From positions 124,001 through 188,000 of the forward strand of contig NZ_JAFMZM010000004.1 of NCBI RefSeq assembly GCF_024436375.1: a DNA stretch of 64,000 bases, in the 5' to 3' direction. The number at the start of each line of letters is the position of its first letter. The stretch's first letter is position 1. The notes below the pieces were generated by a model. It saw only the letters and a list, made by a program, of their open reading frames with translations, had not been told where the DNA came from and ran no database searches. The DNA comes from Nocardioides astragali (lineage in GTDB: Bacteria > Actinomycetota > Actinomycetes > Propionibacteriales > Nocardioidaceae). Positions 1 through 8,470 of this stretch are shown piece by piece. A program made the translations under genes and the position numbers.

Positions 1-36
1 GACTGAGCGCCGTTCGACGGGTCTAGGGTCGTCGTC

Positions 37-492
37 ATGGCTGAGTTCTCCCTCTCGCGCAGCATCCGTGTGCAGGCCGACGCTGCCCGCGTCCACGGCT
101 TGGTCGACGACTTCCGCGAGTGGCAGAAGTGGTCGCCCTGGGAGGGCCTCGACCCCGACCTCAACCGCGACTACAGCGGGCCCGACCGCGGCGTCGGCTC
201 GACGTACCACTGGTCGGGCAACAAGAAGGCCGGGGAGGGCGAGATGCGGATCACCGAGTCGACGCCGACGTCGGTCGTCGTGGATCTGCAGTTCCTCAAG
301 CCGTTCAAGGCCAGCAACGTCACGACGTTCGCGCTCACACCTGTCGGCGACGCCACGGACGTGACCTGGACGATGACTGGCACCCGCAGCGCGATCATGG
401 GTCTGATGGGCAAGCTCTTCTTCGACAAGGCGATCGGCGCCGACTTCGACAAGGGCCTCGCCTCCCTCAAGCGGGAGGCCGAGCAGGTCTGA
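37..492 (+). CDS. SRPBCC family protein (polyketide cyclase/START-like fold)
   Basis: A 151-residue protein that reads as a single SRPBCC helix-grip domain. It has an N-terminal beta strand (SLSRSIRVQAD), the typical helix with paired Trp (REWQKWSPWEG, about residues 26-36), a central Trp-rich strand (YHWSGN) and a long C-terminal helix ending in LKREAEQV. The family binds small hydrophobic ligands; no ligand or reaction can be named. The ATG at 37 is preceded by TAGGGT at 24-29 (-13 to -8) and no Shine-Dalgarno sequence, so the mRNA is probably leaderless. It stands alone, followed by palindromic repeats. Confidence 0.8.
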   Translation: MAEFSLSRSIRVQADAARVHGLVDDFREWQKWSPWEGLDPDLNRDYSGPDRGVGSTYHWSGNKKAGEGEMRITESTPTSVVVDLQFLKPFKASNVTTFALTPVGDATDVTWTMTGTRSAIMGLMGKLFFDKAIGADFDKGLASLKREAEQV

Positions 493-501
493 TCCTTGCG
501 C

Positions 502-594
502 CTGAGTCTCTGAGCGACTCACGGTCGAAGGCCCCTGTGTGCGCGCTCTCGCGCCCCCTTTTGTTTGAGTCTCTGGGCGACTCAAGCGCAAGGA
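502..594. repeat. Two copies of a short dispersed palindrome
   Basis: Copy one (about 502-522) has TGAGTC and GACTCA arms around a 7-nt loop. Copy two (565-594) reads TTGAGTCTCTGGGCGACTCA followed by AGCGCAAGGA. Copy two matches 29 of 30 positions of a third copy at 13653-13682, including the asymmetric right flank, so this is a dispersed element and not just a terminator. The interval 493-763 holds these repeats and the XRE gene promoter region; I see no gene in it. Confidence 0.6.
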
Positions 595-763
595 AGCCCG
601 GCGGAGGGTGAGGGCCGGGGCGGCGAGTGGCTCGGACGGGCCACGGATCATGCACAGGCACAGTGCGTGCGGCCGTCTGCCACCTTCCTGTGGAAAGCGC
701 TGATCGGTTGTCCGAGCTGTCAGTTGTGATGTCGGGACGACACCGATCACACGGGGGACAGAG

Positions 764-1405
764 ATGGGAAGCATGACCTTGACTGACAAGACGGCGTGGA
801 CCGACGAGGAGTACGAGTGGTTCTGCATGGGACCGTTCGACGGGGAGGTTCCTGGGCTCGTACGCCGCATCCGCCGCATCCTCGACGTGTCCCAGCGCGG
901 GTTGGCGGAGCTGCTCAAGGTCTCTCAGTCGGTGGTCGCCAGGTGGGAGACCGGACGCACCAGCCCGCGTGTGGGTGTGGTGCACCACCTGCTCCGACTC
1001 GCCGGACTTCACGCGTGCTTCCACGACGACGAGACCGGCGAGGAGGTCGAGCCGATGCGGGACGACGGGGCGCGCGACCGCCGCGGGAGGCGCCACCCGG
1101 CACACGTGGACCTGAGCGTGATCGGTTGGTGGGCGCCGGCCGGGATGAGGTCGAGCATCGAGTACTACACCTGGCAGGACCGGTCCCGTGCCAGGCGTGA
1201 CCCGAGGATCCGGTTCCGCACCTGCCGTCACCTCCGCCGCCTCGAGCGCCTGATGTACGGCACGCCCGAGGACCATCCCTCGCTGGACCAGCTCGCCGCC
1301 GAGGCGGAGCACCTCGACGAGGTGCGCGAGGAGCGGCGCCGGCGGGCGAGAGCCGGGTTGCGATGGCTGGCGGACCCCGGCTCGGGAGAGCCGCTCACCG
1401 CGTGA
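764..1405 (+). CDS. XRE-family helix-turn-helix regulator
   Basis: A 213-residue protein with a Cro/C1-type HTH at about residues 26-75 (VRRIRRILDVSQRGLAELL, then SQSVVARWETGRTSP). After a charged linker, the C-terminal half (about 105-213) is Arg/Glu-rich with Trp/Tyr residues (SVIGWWAPAG, YYTWQDR) and resembles no domain I can name. The ATG at 764 follows a purine-rich GGGGGACAGAG stretch; a second ATG lies at 773. It is a single gene upstream of ilvD. The target is unknown and no clear operator is visible nearby. Confidence 0.75.
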   Translation: MGSMTLTDKTAWTDEEYEWFCMGPFDGEVPGLVRRIRRILDVSQRGLAELLKVSQSVVARWETGRTSPRVGVVHHLLRLAGLHACFHDDETGEEVEPMRDDGARDRRGRRHPAHVDLSVIGWWAPAGMRSSIEYYTWQDRSRARRDPRIRFRTCRHLRRLERLMYGTPEDHPSLDQLAAEAEHLDEVREERRRRARAGLRWLADPGSGEPLTA

Positions 1406-1457
1406 CCCGGGTGAGACGCCGCCAGCCGCGGGAGGGGCCGCCCACTAGCCTGAGGCC

Positions 1458-3149
1458 ATGACTCACGCTGCCGACGCCCCCGATCTCAAGCCCCGGAGCC
1501 GCGACGTCACCGACGGCCTCGAGCGGGCCGCGGCCCGAGGGATGCTGCGCGCGGTGGGCATGGGGGACGACGACTGGGAGAAGCCCCAGATCGGCGTCGC
1601 GTCCAGCTGGAACGAGATCACGCCCTGCAACCTCTCGCTCGACCGCCTGGCGAAGGCCGTGAAGAACGGCGTGCACGCCGCGGGCGGATTCCCGCTCGAG
1701 TTCGGCACCATCTCGGTCTCCGACGGCATCTCGATGGGCCACGAGGGCATGCACTTCTCGCTCGTCAGCCGCGAGGTCATCGCGGACTCCGTCGAGACGG
1801 TCATGATGGCCGAGCGTCTCGACGGCTCGGTCCTGCTCGCGGGCTGTGACAAGTCGCTTCCCGGCATGCTCATGGCCGCGGCCCGGCTCGACCTGGCCAG
1901 CGTCTTCCTCTATGCCGGCACGATCATGCCCGGCCAGGTCGACGGCAAGGACGTCACGATCATCGACGCCTTCGAGGCGGTCGGCGCCTGCCTGGCCGGC
2001 AAGATCTCCCGCGAGAAGGTCGACGAGATCGAGCGCGCGATCTGTCCCGGAGAAGGCGCGTGCGGAGGGGCGTACACCGCGAACACGATGGCGAGCGTCG
2101 CCGAGGCCATCGGCATGTCGCTGCCCGGCTCCTCCTCGCCGCCGGCGGTGGACCGACGTCGCGACGGGTTCGCCCACAAGTCCGGGGAGGCCGTGGTCGG
2201 GATGCTCCGCCAGGGCATCACCGCTCGCCAGATCATGACGCGCCCCGCCTTCGAGAACGCCATCGCGATGGCGATGGCGCTCGGCGGCTCCACCAACGCG
2301 GTCCTCCACCTGCTCGCCATCGCCCGCGAGGCCGAGGTCGACCTGACCCTCGACGACTTCACCCGCATCGGCAAGAAGGTCCCTCACCTGGCCGACATGA
2401 AGCCGTTCGGCCGCTTCGTGTGGACCGACTTCGACCGCGTCGGTGGCATCCCGGTCCTGCTGCGCGCGCTGCTCGATGCCGGTCACCTCCACGGCGACGT
2501 GCTGACCTGCACCGGCAAGACGATGGCCGAGAACCTCGCGGACCTCGACCCCAAGCCGCTCGACGGCGAGATCCTGCGCCAGCTCGACCGGCCGATCCAC
2601 GCCACCGGCGGGCTGACCATCCTCAAGGGCTCGCTCGCTCCCGACGGCGCCGTGGTCAAGAGTGCCGGATTCGACGACTCGACCTTCACCGGCACGGCCC
2701 GTGTCTTCGACGGCGAGCGCAAGGCCCTCGATGCGCTCACCGAGGGCACGATCCAGGCCGGCGACGTCGTGGTCATCCGCTACGAGGGTCCGAAGGGGGG
2801 GCCGGGGATGCGCGAGATGCTGGCCATCACCGGCGCCATCAAGGGCGCGGGTCTGGGCAAGGACGTCCTCCTGATCACCGACGGCCGCTTCTCGGGCGGC
2901 ACGACGGGTCTGTGCGTCGGTCACATCGCCCCCGAGGCGAGCGACGGCGGCCCGATCGCGTTCCTGCGCGACGGCGACCAGATCACGCTCGACGTCGCCA
3001 ACATGACCCTCGACGCCCACGTCGACGAGGCCGAGCTGGCGAAGCGCGCCGAGGGCTGGGAGCCGCCGCCGCCCAAGTACACCCGCGGCGTGCTCGGCAA
3101 GTACCGCAAGGTCGTGCAGTCCGCCGCCCACGGCGCCGTCTGCTACTGA
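1458..3149 (+). CDS. ilvD: Dihydroxy-acid dehydratase
   Basis: Converts 2,3-dihydroxy-isovalerate and 2,3-dihydroxy-3-methylvalerate to the 2-keto acids in valine and isoleucine synthesis. The 563-residue length fits the family. The three cysteines expected to hold the Fe-S cluster are present: C57 (ITPCN), C130 ([10 protein letters not shown]) and C202 ([11 protein letters not shown]). The conserved C-terminal [19 protein letters not shown] segment is intact. The ATG at 1458 has TAGCCT exactly at -12 to -7 (1446-1451) and no Shine-Dalgarno, so it is probably leaderless. Unlike ilvB and cimA, no leader peptide or attenuator precedes it. It lies about 7 kb from ilvBNC. Confidence 0.97.
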   Translation: MTHAADAPDLKPRSRDVTDGLERAAARGMLRAVGMGDDDWEKPQIGVASSWNEITPCNLSLDRLAKAVKNGVHAAGGFPLEFGTISVSDGISMGHEGMHFSLVSREVIADSVETVMMAERLDGSVLLAGCDKSLPGMLMAAARLDLASVFLYAGTIMPGQVDGKDVTIIDAFEAVGACLAGKISREKVDEIERAICPGEGACGGAYTANTMASVAEAIGMSLPGSSSPPAVDRRRDGFAHKSGEAVVGMLRQGITARQIMTRPAFENAIAMAMALGGSTNAVLHLLAIAREAEVDLTLDDFTRIGKKVPHLADMKPFGRFVWTDFDRVGGIPVLLRALLDAGHLHGDVLTCTGKTMAENLADLDPKPLDGEILRQLDRPIHATGGLTILKGSLAPDGAVVKSAGFDDSTFTGTARVFDGERKALDALTEGTIQAGDVVVIRYEGPKGGPGMREMLAITGAIKGAGLGKDVLLITDGRFSGGTTGLCVGHIAPEASDGGPIAFLRDGDQITLDVANMTLDAHVDEAELAKRAEGWEPPPPKYTRGVLGKYRKVVQSAAHGAVCY

Positions 3150-3175
3150 CCGAGCACCGCCCACGGGCACGACAG

Positions 3176-3211
3176 GACGCCGGACAGAGCGCCGGACAGG
3201 GCGCCGGATAG
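3176..3211. repeat. Three 12-bp tandem repeats before kynureninase
   Basis: Units GACGCCGGACAG, AGCGCCGGACAG and GGCGCCGGATAG run head to tail and end 11 bp before the GTG at 3223. The last unit runs into TAGGTT (3209-3214), a likely -10 hexamer. The repeat could be an operator array or simple replication slippage; the sequence does not decide. Confidence 0.55.
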
Positions 3212-3222
3212 GTTGCGGTGTT

Positions 3223-4437
3223 GTGAGCACCGCAGCACCCCTCGACGCCGCCGACCCCCTGGCGCACTTCCGCGAGCGCTTCGTCGGCGCCGAGTCCGAC
3301 CTCGTCTACTTCGACGGCAACTCGCTCGGCCGCCCCGTGGCCGCCACGGCCGGGCGTCTCGGCGCCTTCGTCCGGGACGACTGGGGCGGCCGCCTCATCC
3401 GCGGGTGGGACGAGCAGTGGATGGAGCTCCCCACCCGCCTCGGCGACGACCTGGGCAGGATCTGCCTGGGCGCCGCGCCCGGGCAGACCGCCATCGGCGA
3501 CTCGACCACGGTCTGGCTCTACAAGCTGATACGGGCCGCGGTCGACCACGTCGTCCGCACCGACCCGGCCCGCACCGAGATCGTCATCGACACCGACAAC
3601 TTCCCGACCGACCGCTACGTCGCCGAGGGCATCGCCGCCGAACGCGGCCTCACCTTGCGCTGGATCGAGGTCGAGACCTCCGCGGGCGTCACCGCCGACC
3701 AGCTCCGAGAGGCGGTCGGCGAGCGCACCGCACTCGTCGTGCTCTGCCACGTCGCGTACCGCGCGGCCTGGCTCGCCGACGCCCCCGAGCTGACCCGGAT
3801 CGCCCACGACGCCGGGGCGCTCGTGCTGTGGGACCTGTGCCACTCCGCCGGCTCGGTGCCTGTCGCCCTGGACGGGTGGGACGCCGACCTCGCCGTCGGC
3901 TGCACCTACAAGTACCTCAACGGCGGTCCCGGATCGCCGGCCTTCGGCTATGTGAACGCCCGTCTCCAGGCTGACCTCACCCAGCCGATCCAGGGCTGGA
4001 TGGGTCATGCCGACCCGTTCCTGATGGGGCCTGGCTACGCGCCCGCGAAGGGCATGCGCCGCTTCATCTCCGGCACCCCGCCGATCCTCGGGATGGTCGC
4101 GATGCAGAGCATGCTCGAGCTGGTCGAGGAGGCAGGCATCGAGGCGATCCGCGCCAAGTCCGTCGCACTGACCTCGTACGCCGTCGAGCTCGCCGACACC
4201 ACGCTTCCCGCGGTCACCCTCGCCTCGCCGCGCGACCCCGCGCAGCGCGGCGGCCACGTCACCCTCCACCACGACCGGATGCGTGCGGTGACCGCCCGCC
4301 TGTGGGAGCGCGACGTCATCCCCGACTACCGCGACCCCGGCGGACTGCGGATCGGCCTGTCCCCCCTGTCCACCTCGTTCGACGAGGTCGAGCGCGGCCT
4401 CGAGGCCGTGGCGACCGCGCTCCGGGAGACGTCATGA
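3223..4437 (+). CDS. kynU: Kynureninase-like PLP hydrolase (aminotransferase class V fold)
   Basis: Predicted to cleave kynurenine or 3-hydroxykynurenine to anthranilate or 3-hydroxyanthranilate plus alanine. The 404-residue length is normal. It carries the N-terminal FDGNSLGR motif, DLCHSAGSVP before the cofactor site, and the PLP lysine K230 in TYKYLNGGPGSPAF. The GTG at 3223 is set by TAGGTT at 3209-3214 with no Shine-Dalgarno. It is the first gene of a four-gene overlapping operon. No tryptophan dioxygenase or formamidase gene lies in the window, so the true substrate is inferred from the family. Confidence 0.88.
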   Translation: MSTAAPLDAADPLAHFRERFVGAESDLVYFDGNSLGRPVAATAGRLGAFVRDDWGGRLIRGWDEQWMELPTRLGDDLGRICLGAAPGQTAIGDSTTVWLYKLIRAAVDHVVRTDPARTEIVIDTDNFPTDRYVAEGIAAERGLTLRWIEVETSAGVTADQLREAVGERTALVVLCHVAYRAAWLADAPELTRIAHDAGALVLWDLCHSAGSVPVALDGWDADLAVGCTYKYLNGGPGSPAFGYVNARLQADLTQPIQGWMGHADPFLMGPGYAPAKGMRRFISGTPPILGMVAMQSMLELVEEAGIEAIRAKSVALTSYAVELADTTLPAVTLASPRDPAQRGGHVTLHHDRMRAVTARLWERDVIPDYRDPGGLRIGLSPLSTSFDEVERGLEAVATALRETS

Positions 4438-5150
4438 CCGCCACCGAGCCGACCACCAACGCGTTCGGCCAGCGCCTCGGCCGGCCCGTCGACTGGACGC
4501 CCGCGCGCCCGCCCGAGAGGGCGACCCTCCAGGGCACGGGCGTACGCCTCGAGCCCATCGGTCCGCAGCACGTCGACGACCTGCACGCCGCCGTGTGCGG
4601 GGAGGACGACGAGCAGATCTGGACCTACCTGTTCTGGGAGCGCCCGCGCGACCGAGAGGCGATGGCGCAGATCGCCAGCCACGGGGCGGCCGACCCTGGA
4701 CAGGTGATGTACGCCATCGTCCCGGTCGAGACCGGACGTGCAGCCGGCTTCTGCTCGCTCATGCGCATCGACCCTGCCATGGGCTCGATCGAGGTGGGCG
4801 GCATCGCCTTCGGTCGCCGGCTCCAGCGCAGCCGCGCGGCCACCGAGGCGATGGCGCTGCTCATGCGCCACGTCTTCGACGACCTCGGCTACCGCCGCTA
4901 CGAGTGGAAGTGCGACAGCCTCAACGCGTCCTCGCGGCGCGCCGCGATCCGGCTCGGCTTCATCTGGGAGGGTCGCTTCCGCAACGCCGTGGTCTACAAG
5001 GGCCGCAACCGCGACACCGACTGGTTCTCGATCACCGACGGTGAGTGGCCGCGCGTCAGCAGGGCCCTCGACGACTGGCTCGACGACCGCAACTTCGACG
5101 CGATGGGTCGCCAGCGCGTACGCCTCGCCGCCCGTCCCCAGGAACAATGA
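4434..5150 (+). CDS. GNAT-family N-acetyltransferase (RimJ/RimL type)
   Basis: A 238-residue acetyltransferase. The N-terminal strand GVRLEPIGPQHVDDLHAAV, the acetyl-CoA-binding region around FGRRLQRSRAATEAM, and the WKCDSLNASSRRAAIRLGF motif near residues 158-176 are typical of RimJ/RimL relatives that acetylate protein N termini or small amines. The ATG at 4434 overlaps the kynureninase stop (ATGA), which supports translational coupling. A longer in-frame extension upstream lies inside kynU and is rejected. The acetyl acceptor is unknown. Confidence 0.85.
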   Translation: MTATEPTTNAFGQRLGRPVDWTPARPPERATLQGTGVRLEPIGPQHVDDLHAAVCGEDDEQIWTYLFWERPRDREAMAQIASHGAADPGQVMYAIVPVETGRAAGFCSLMRIDPAMGSIEVGGIAFGRRLQRSRAATEAMALLMRHVFDDLGYRRYEWKCDSLNASSRRAAIRLGFIWEGRFRNAVVYKGRNRDTDWFSITDGEWPRVSRALDDWLDDRNFDAMGRQRVRLAARPQEQ

Positions 5151-5164
5151 GCAGGAGGACCGAG

Positions 5165-5581
5165 ATGGACCAGCGCGTCAGCTTCATCACCCTCGTCGTG
5201 ACCGACCTCGACGTCACGAAGCGCTTCTACGTCGACGGCCTCGGGTGGGAGCCCGAGCTCGACGTCCCCGGAGAGGTGCTGATGTTCCGGGTCGCCGACA
5301 AGGTCGTGCTGAGCCTGTGGGTCGAGTCGGCCTTCGTCGCCGAGGTCGGGCACGCGCCGGCCCGCGGTGGCGTACCCCCGATCACGCTGGCCCACAACCT
5401 CGCCACCACCGACGGGGTCGACATCGTCCTGCAGCAGGCAAAGGCCGCCGGCGCGACCCAGGTGGCCGACGCCGTCGAGCGCGAGTGGGGTGGCTACACC
5501 GGCTACTTCGCCGACCCCGACGGTTTCCGCTGGGAAGTGGCCTACAACCCGGGGGAGATCGGGCAGTCTGTGCTCCCGTGA
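5165..5581 (+). CDS. VOC (glyoxalase/bleomycin-resistance) family protein
   Basis: A 138-residue single VOC domain with the usual beta-alpha-beta-beta-beta repeats: ITLVVTDLDVTKRFYVDGLGW at the N terminus and GYFADPDGFRWEVAYNP near residues 112-128. The start at 5165 is chosen because AGGAGG at 5153-5158 sits 6 nt upstream. An alternative ATG at 5147 overlaps the preceding stop codon. It lies in the kynU operon, 14 bp after the acetyltransferase and overlapping the deaminase start. The family includes glyoxalases, dioxygenases and resistance proteins; no specific activity can be assigned. Confidence 0.85.
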   Translation: MDQRVSFITLVVTDLDVTKRFYVDGLGWEPELDVPGEVLMFRVADKVVLSLWVESAFVAEVGHAPARGGVPPITLAHNLATTDGVDIVLQQAKAAGATQVADAVEREWGGYTGYFADPDGFRWEVAYNPGEIGQSVLP

Positions 5582-6042
5582 GCGCGCCTCCCGGACCGAC
5601 CGTCCCCGCCCTCCCGGCCGTTCCCGGCTGGGACGACTACTTCCTCGGCATCGCCGGGGCCGTCTCGGCGCGGGCCAAGTGCACCCGCCGACGGGTCGGG
5701 GCGGTGCTCACCATCGACCACCGGATCATCGCCACCGGCTACAACGGCGCCGCGCCGGGGGAGGCCGACTGCCTGCAGGGCGCGTGCCCGCGCGGCCAGC
5801 TGGGGTACGACGAGGTGCCGGGGCTCGGCGACTACGACCGGCCCGGCACGGTGGGCTTCTGCATCGCCATCCATGCCGAGGTCAACGCCCTGCTGTTCGC
5901 CACCCGCGACACCAAGGGCGCGACGGCCTACATCACCGATCCGCCCTGCCCGGGCTGCCGCAAGGCGCTGGCTGCGGCCGGCGTCGTCAGGGCCGTCTGG
6001 CCCGAGGGCGAGCACGACCGCAAGGGCCTCACGGCCTGGTGA
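5578..6042 (+). CDS. Cytidine/deoxycytidylate deaminase-family zinc protein
   Basis: A 154-residue deaminase. The zinc site is complete: H99-A-E101 in IAIHAEVNALLF and C124-x-x-C127 in DPPCPGCRKAL. It also has the early Arg-rich ARAKCTRRRVGAVLT segment typical of the dCMP deaminase/ComEB group. The likely reaction is dCMP to dUMP, but related deaminases act on other amino-purines or pyrimidines. The GTG at 5578 overlaps the VOC stop (GTGA). It is the last gene of the kynU operon, and its 3' end lies 12 bp from a convergent gene. Confidence 0.85.
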   Translation: MSAPPGPTVPALPAVPGWDDYFLGIAGAVSARAKCTRRRVGAVLTIDHRIIATGYNGAAPGEADCLQGACPRGQLGYDEVPGLGDYDRPGTVGFCIAIHAEVNALLFATRDTKGATAYITDPPCPGCRKALAAAGVVRAVWPEGEHDRKGLTAW

Positions 6043-6054
6043 GCCAGCCTCGGC

Positions 6055-6504
6055 TCAGTGGCGCCTGACCCAGATCAGCTCGTCCGAGTCCCACTTCTCC
6101 AGGGCCACCGGCACCAGCAGGGCACAGGCGTCCGAGGGGGAGCCGACTGTCAGGTCGCTCACGTGCGTGACGCCGTACGCCTGCCCCGCGGCGTTGTTGT
6201 GTGCGTCGACGCTCGAGTCCCTGTGGTGCGGGGTCCCCGCCTCCTGGGCGGCCGCGAGGGTGCGGGCCACGTCGCTGCCGAAGCGGGCGGTCAGCACCGC
6301 CTGCCACATGAAGTGCCGCATCGCGTTGACGCGACCCGGGACGCCCCGCCCGTGCGTCGCGGCGGCCCGCAGGGACGCCTGCGAGACGAGCAGCGCCTCC
6401 ACGGCACCGGAGTGGCCCAGGCCGGCCTGGAGCGCCGCCGTGTAGAGGCGCGGCACCACCGTCGCGTTGTGCAGGGCCTGTCCCAGCAGGTCGGCGAGAG
6501 CCAT
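6055..6504 (-). CDS. DUF6973-like conserved protein
   Basis: A 149-residue protein with the conserved pair of motifs NAMRHFMWQAVLTARFG (about residues 61-77) and VDAHNNAAGQAYG (about 98-110). These resemble the DUF6973 domain found in many actinobacterial proteins, often as the end of larger secreted or toxin-like proteins. Here it stands alone without a signal peptide. The start ATG at 6504 has CACTGT at -12 to -7 on the minus strand. It is divergent from the S66 peptidase gene; the shared 70-bp region carries repeats. Function unknown. Confidence 0.65.
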   Translation of the reverse strand: MALADLLGQALHNATVVPRLYTAALQAGLGHSGAVEALLVSQASLRAAATHGRGVPGRVNAMRHFMWQAVLTARFGSDVARTLAAAQEAGTPHHRDSSVDAHNNAAGQAYGVTHVSDLTVGSPSDACALLVPVALEKWDSDELIWVRRH

Positions 6505-6515
6505 GGAGCAACAGT

Positions 6516-6568
6516 GCCAGATTGAGGGGCCAGATTCGGAGGGGTGCCAGATCCGGGGGTGCCAGACT
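6516..6568. repeat. Four imperfect CCAGA repeats in a divergent promoter region
   Basis: GCCAG occurs at 6516, 6529, 6546 and 6561, each followed by A then T or C, and most units are separated by G-rich runs. Spacings are 13, 17 and 15 bp. They fill the 70-bp gap between two divergent starts; the last unit contains CAGACT (6563-6568), the likely -10 hexamer of the S66 peptidase gene. This may be a regulator array or a decayed repeat. Confidence 0.5.
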
Positions 6569-6574
6569 CGTGAC

Positions 6575-7609
6575 ATGACCTCGTCCGTGCTGCGCTTCCC
6601 ACGTCCGCTCCGCCCCGGGGACCGGATCGGCGTCACCTCGCCGTCGGCCGGGGCGTCGGGTGATGCGGCGACCCGGATCGACTTCAGCGTCGAGTGGCTC
6701 CGCGGCCGCGGGTACGACGTCGTGGTGGGGGAGTGCATGGACGGCTCGGGCCTGACCTCCGCCCCCGCCGAGCAGCGGGCCGCCGAGCTGACCCGGATGC
6801 TGGCCGATCCCTCGATCGCCTGCGTGGTCCCGCCGTGGGGTGGGGAGACCGCGATCGACCTCGTGGACCTGGTCGACTGGGACGTCCTGGCCGCGGCCGA
6901 GCCCACGTGGCTGGTCGGCTTCTCCGACCTCGCCACCGTCCTCGTGCCGATCACCACCCGGCTCGGCTGGGCGACCCTCCACGGCGACAACCTCGCGGAC
7001 ACGCCGTACGCCGTCCCCGACGGGCTGGCGCACTGGCTCGACCTCGCGGGCGCCGAGGCTCCCGTCGTGCAGCGCGACTCCGGCCTGGTGGCCGGCTGGG
7101 TGCGGTTCGAGGACGATCCGCACGCCACGCGGTGGGCGCAGGTGGGGGAGGGACGCTGGGAGGTGCTCGGCGGCGAGGGTGCCGATGCGGACCGGGTCGA
7201 CGTCTCCGGACGACTGATCGGCGGGTGCATCGAGACCATCGCCAACCTTGCCGGCACGCCGTACGGCGACGTGCGGGCGTGGGCCGAGGGGCTGGACGAG
7301 CCCACCATCGTCTACGTCGAGGCGTGCGACGAGCACGCGGTCAACATCTGCCGCTACCTGCACGGCCTGCGCCTCGCCGGTTGGTTCGACCGCGCCGCCG
7401 CCGTGCTGGTGGGGCGGACCACCGCTCCTGACCACCCACAGATGACGCAGCGCGAGGCGGTCGTCGACGCTCTCGGCCGCCTCGACCTGCCGATCGTGTG
7501 GGACCTCGAGATCGGCCACGTGCCGCCGCACCTGCCCCTGGTCAACGGTGCCCTGGCGCGCGTGGTCGTCGACGGGGACACCCACGAGATCACCCAGACC
7601 CTGGGCTGA
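6575..7609 (+). CDS. S66-family serine peptidase (LD-carboxypeptidase / MccF-like)
   Basis: A 344-residue serine peptidase. S66 enzymes trim murein tetrapeptides (LdcA) or inactivate microcin C7-type aminoacyl nucleotides (MccF). The nucleophile is S117 in GFSDLATV, followed by a glutamate in YVEACDEHAV and a C-terminal EIGHVPPHLPLVNGA segment. These match the Ser-Glu-His triad of the family. The N-terminal PLRPGDRIGVTSPS strand is also typical. The ATG at 6575 has CAGACT exactly at -12 to -7. No peptidoglycan or microcin genes flank it, so LdcA and MccF roles cannot be separated. Confidence 0.82.
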   Translation: MTSSVLRFPRPLRPGDRIGVTSPSAGASGDAATRIDFSVEWLRGRGYDVVVGECMDGSGLTSAPAEQRAAELTRMLADPSIACVVPPWGGETAIDLVDLVDWDVLAAAEPTWLVGFSDLATVLVPITTRLGWATLHGDNLADTPYAVPDGLAHWLDLAGAEAPVVQRDSGLVAGWVRFEDDPHATRWAQVGEGRWEVLGGEGADADRVDVSGRLIGGCIETIANLAGTPYGDVRAWAEGLDEPTIVYVEACDEHAVNICRYLHGLRLAGWFDRAAAVLVGRTTAPDHPQMTQREAVVDALGRLDLPIVWDLEIGHVPPHLPLVNGALARVVVDGDTHEITQTLG

Positions 7610-7683
7610 GTCCGGGGCTGAGCAGTCGGGGCCGGCTTCTCAGGGGGTGGCCGCTGTCGGTCGGCCGTGGCAGGGTCGAGGTC

Positions 7684-8358
7684 ATGAGCGATCCGAAGCA
7701 GAAGCTGACCGCCACGGAGGTCCGTGAGGCTCCAGGCCTCGACGACTGGCGCCACCTGCTCACGGGCATCCGTGCCCGGTTCCGCACGGGCGACTTCGCC
7801 ACCGGCCTCGCGCTGGTGGACCGCATCGGTGCGGCCGCCGAGGAGGCCGACCACCATCCCGACATCTCCCTGACCTATCCCGAGGTCATCGTGACGCTGT
7901 CCAGCCACGACGTCGGCGGCATCACCAGCCGCGACCTCGAGCTGGCGCGCCGGATCAGCGGGTTCGCCGCCGAGCTCGGGGCTGAGGCCGACGTCTCGGG
8001 CCTCACCGAGCTCGAGCCGGGACTCGACACGTCCGCGCCCGAGCGCCTGGGTCCCTTCTACGCCGCACTCCTCGCCGGCGAGGTCGGCGGTGGTGGGCCC
8101 ATCGACCCGAGCGGCCAGGTGCCCGGCCTGTGGTTCCAGGGCCCTGGCGACGAGGGCGACGCACCCCTGCCGCCGCAGGACCACGAGCAGCGCTGGCACC
8201 TCGACGTGTGGGTGCCCCACGACGAGGGCGAGCGGCGGCTGCAGGCCGTGCTCGACGCCGGTGGCACCCTGGTCAGCGACGCCGAGGCGCCGTCGTTCTG
8301 GGTCGTCGCGGACGCCGACGGCAACCGCTCCTGCATCTGCACCCGGCTCAACCGCTAG
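7684..8358 (+). CDS. Pterin-4a-carbinolamine dehydratase fused to a VOC domain
   Basis: A 224-residue two-domain protein. Residues about 8-97 match pterin-4a-carbinolamine dehydratase: a helix around WRHLLTGIRARF, then AAEEADHHPDISLTYPEVIVTL, which holds the adjacent His pair and the conserved YPxV strand. Residues about 115-224 form a VOC-like domain (RWHLDVWVPHDEGERRLQAVLDAG and FWVVADADGNRSCIC). The first domain suggests pterin recycling or a DcoH-like binding role; the second may bind another small ligand. The ATG at 7684 has CAGGGT at -13 to -8. No aromatic amino acid hydroxylase gene is nearby. Confidence 0.75.
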   Translation: MSDPKQKLTATEVREAPGLDDWRHLLTGIRARFRTGDFATGLALVDRIGAAAEEADHHPDISLTYPEVIVTLSSHDVGGITSRDLELARRISGFAAELGAEADVSGLTELEPGLDTSAPERLGPFYAALLAGEVGGGGPIDPSGQVPGLWFQGPGDEGDAPLPPQDHEQRWHLDVWVPHDEGERRLQAVLDAGGTLVSDAEAPSFWVVADADGNRSCICTRLNR

Positions 8359-8380
8359 GGCGCCTCCGGGGAGCTGGCCA

Positions 8381-8419
8381 CGCTCCACATGCTGGGACTC
8401 GCGTTCCAGATACTGGGAC
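8381..8419. promoter_or_regulatory. Candidate operator: 18-bp direct repeats upstream of ilvB
   Basis: CGCTCCACATGCTGGGAC (8381-8398) and CGTTCCAGATACTGGGAC (8402-8419) match at 15 of 18 positions and are offset by 21 bp, two helical turns. The second contains the perfect dyad CCAG-ATA-CTGG. They end 15 bp before the -35 hexamer of the ilvB promoter, a position suited to an activator or tandem dimer. No regulator is assigned. Confidence 0.45.
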
Positions 8420-8434
8420 GCCTGTCACACTGGC

Positions 8435-8464
8435 TTGACGTCGGACCGTCCCGGCGACGACGGT
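8435..8464 (+). promoter_or_regulatory. Promoter of the ilvB leader
   Basis: TTGACG (8435-8440) and GACGGT (8459-8464) are separated by 18 bp. The second hexamer lies exactly at -12 to -7 of the leader ATG at 8471, so the first transcribed base should be the A of that ATG. Confidence 0.6.
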
Positions 8465-8470
8465 TGTCGC

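Noticed and set aside
1395..3230. A 611-codon minus-strand open frame opposite ilvD
   Set aside because: It mirrors a certain ilvD gene, is repetitive in composition and has no recognisable motif.
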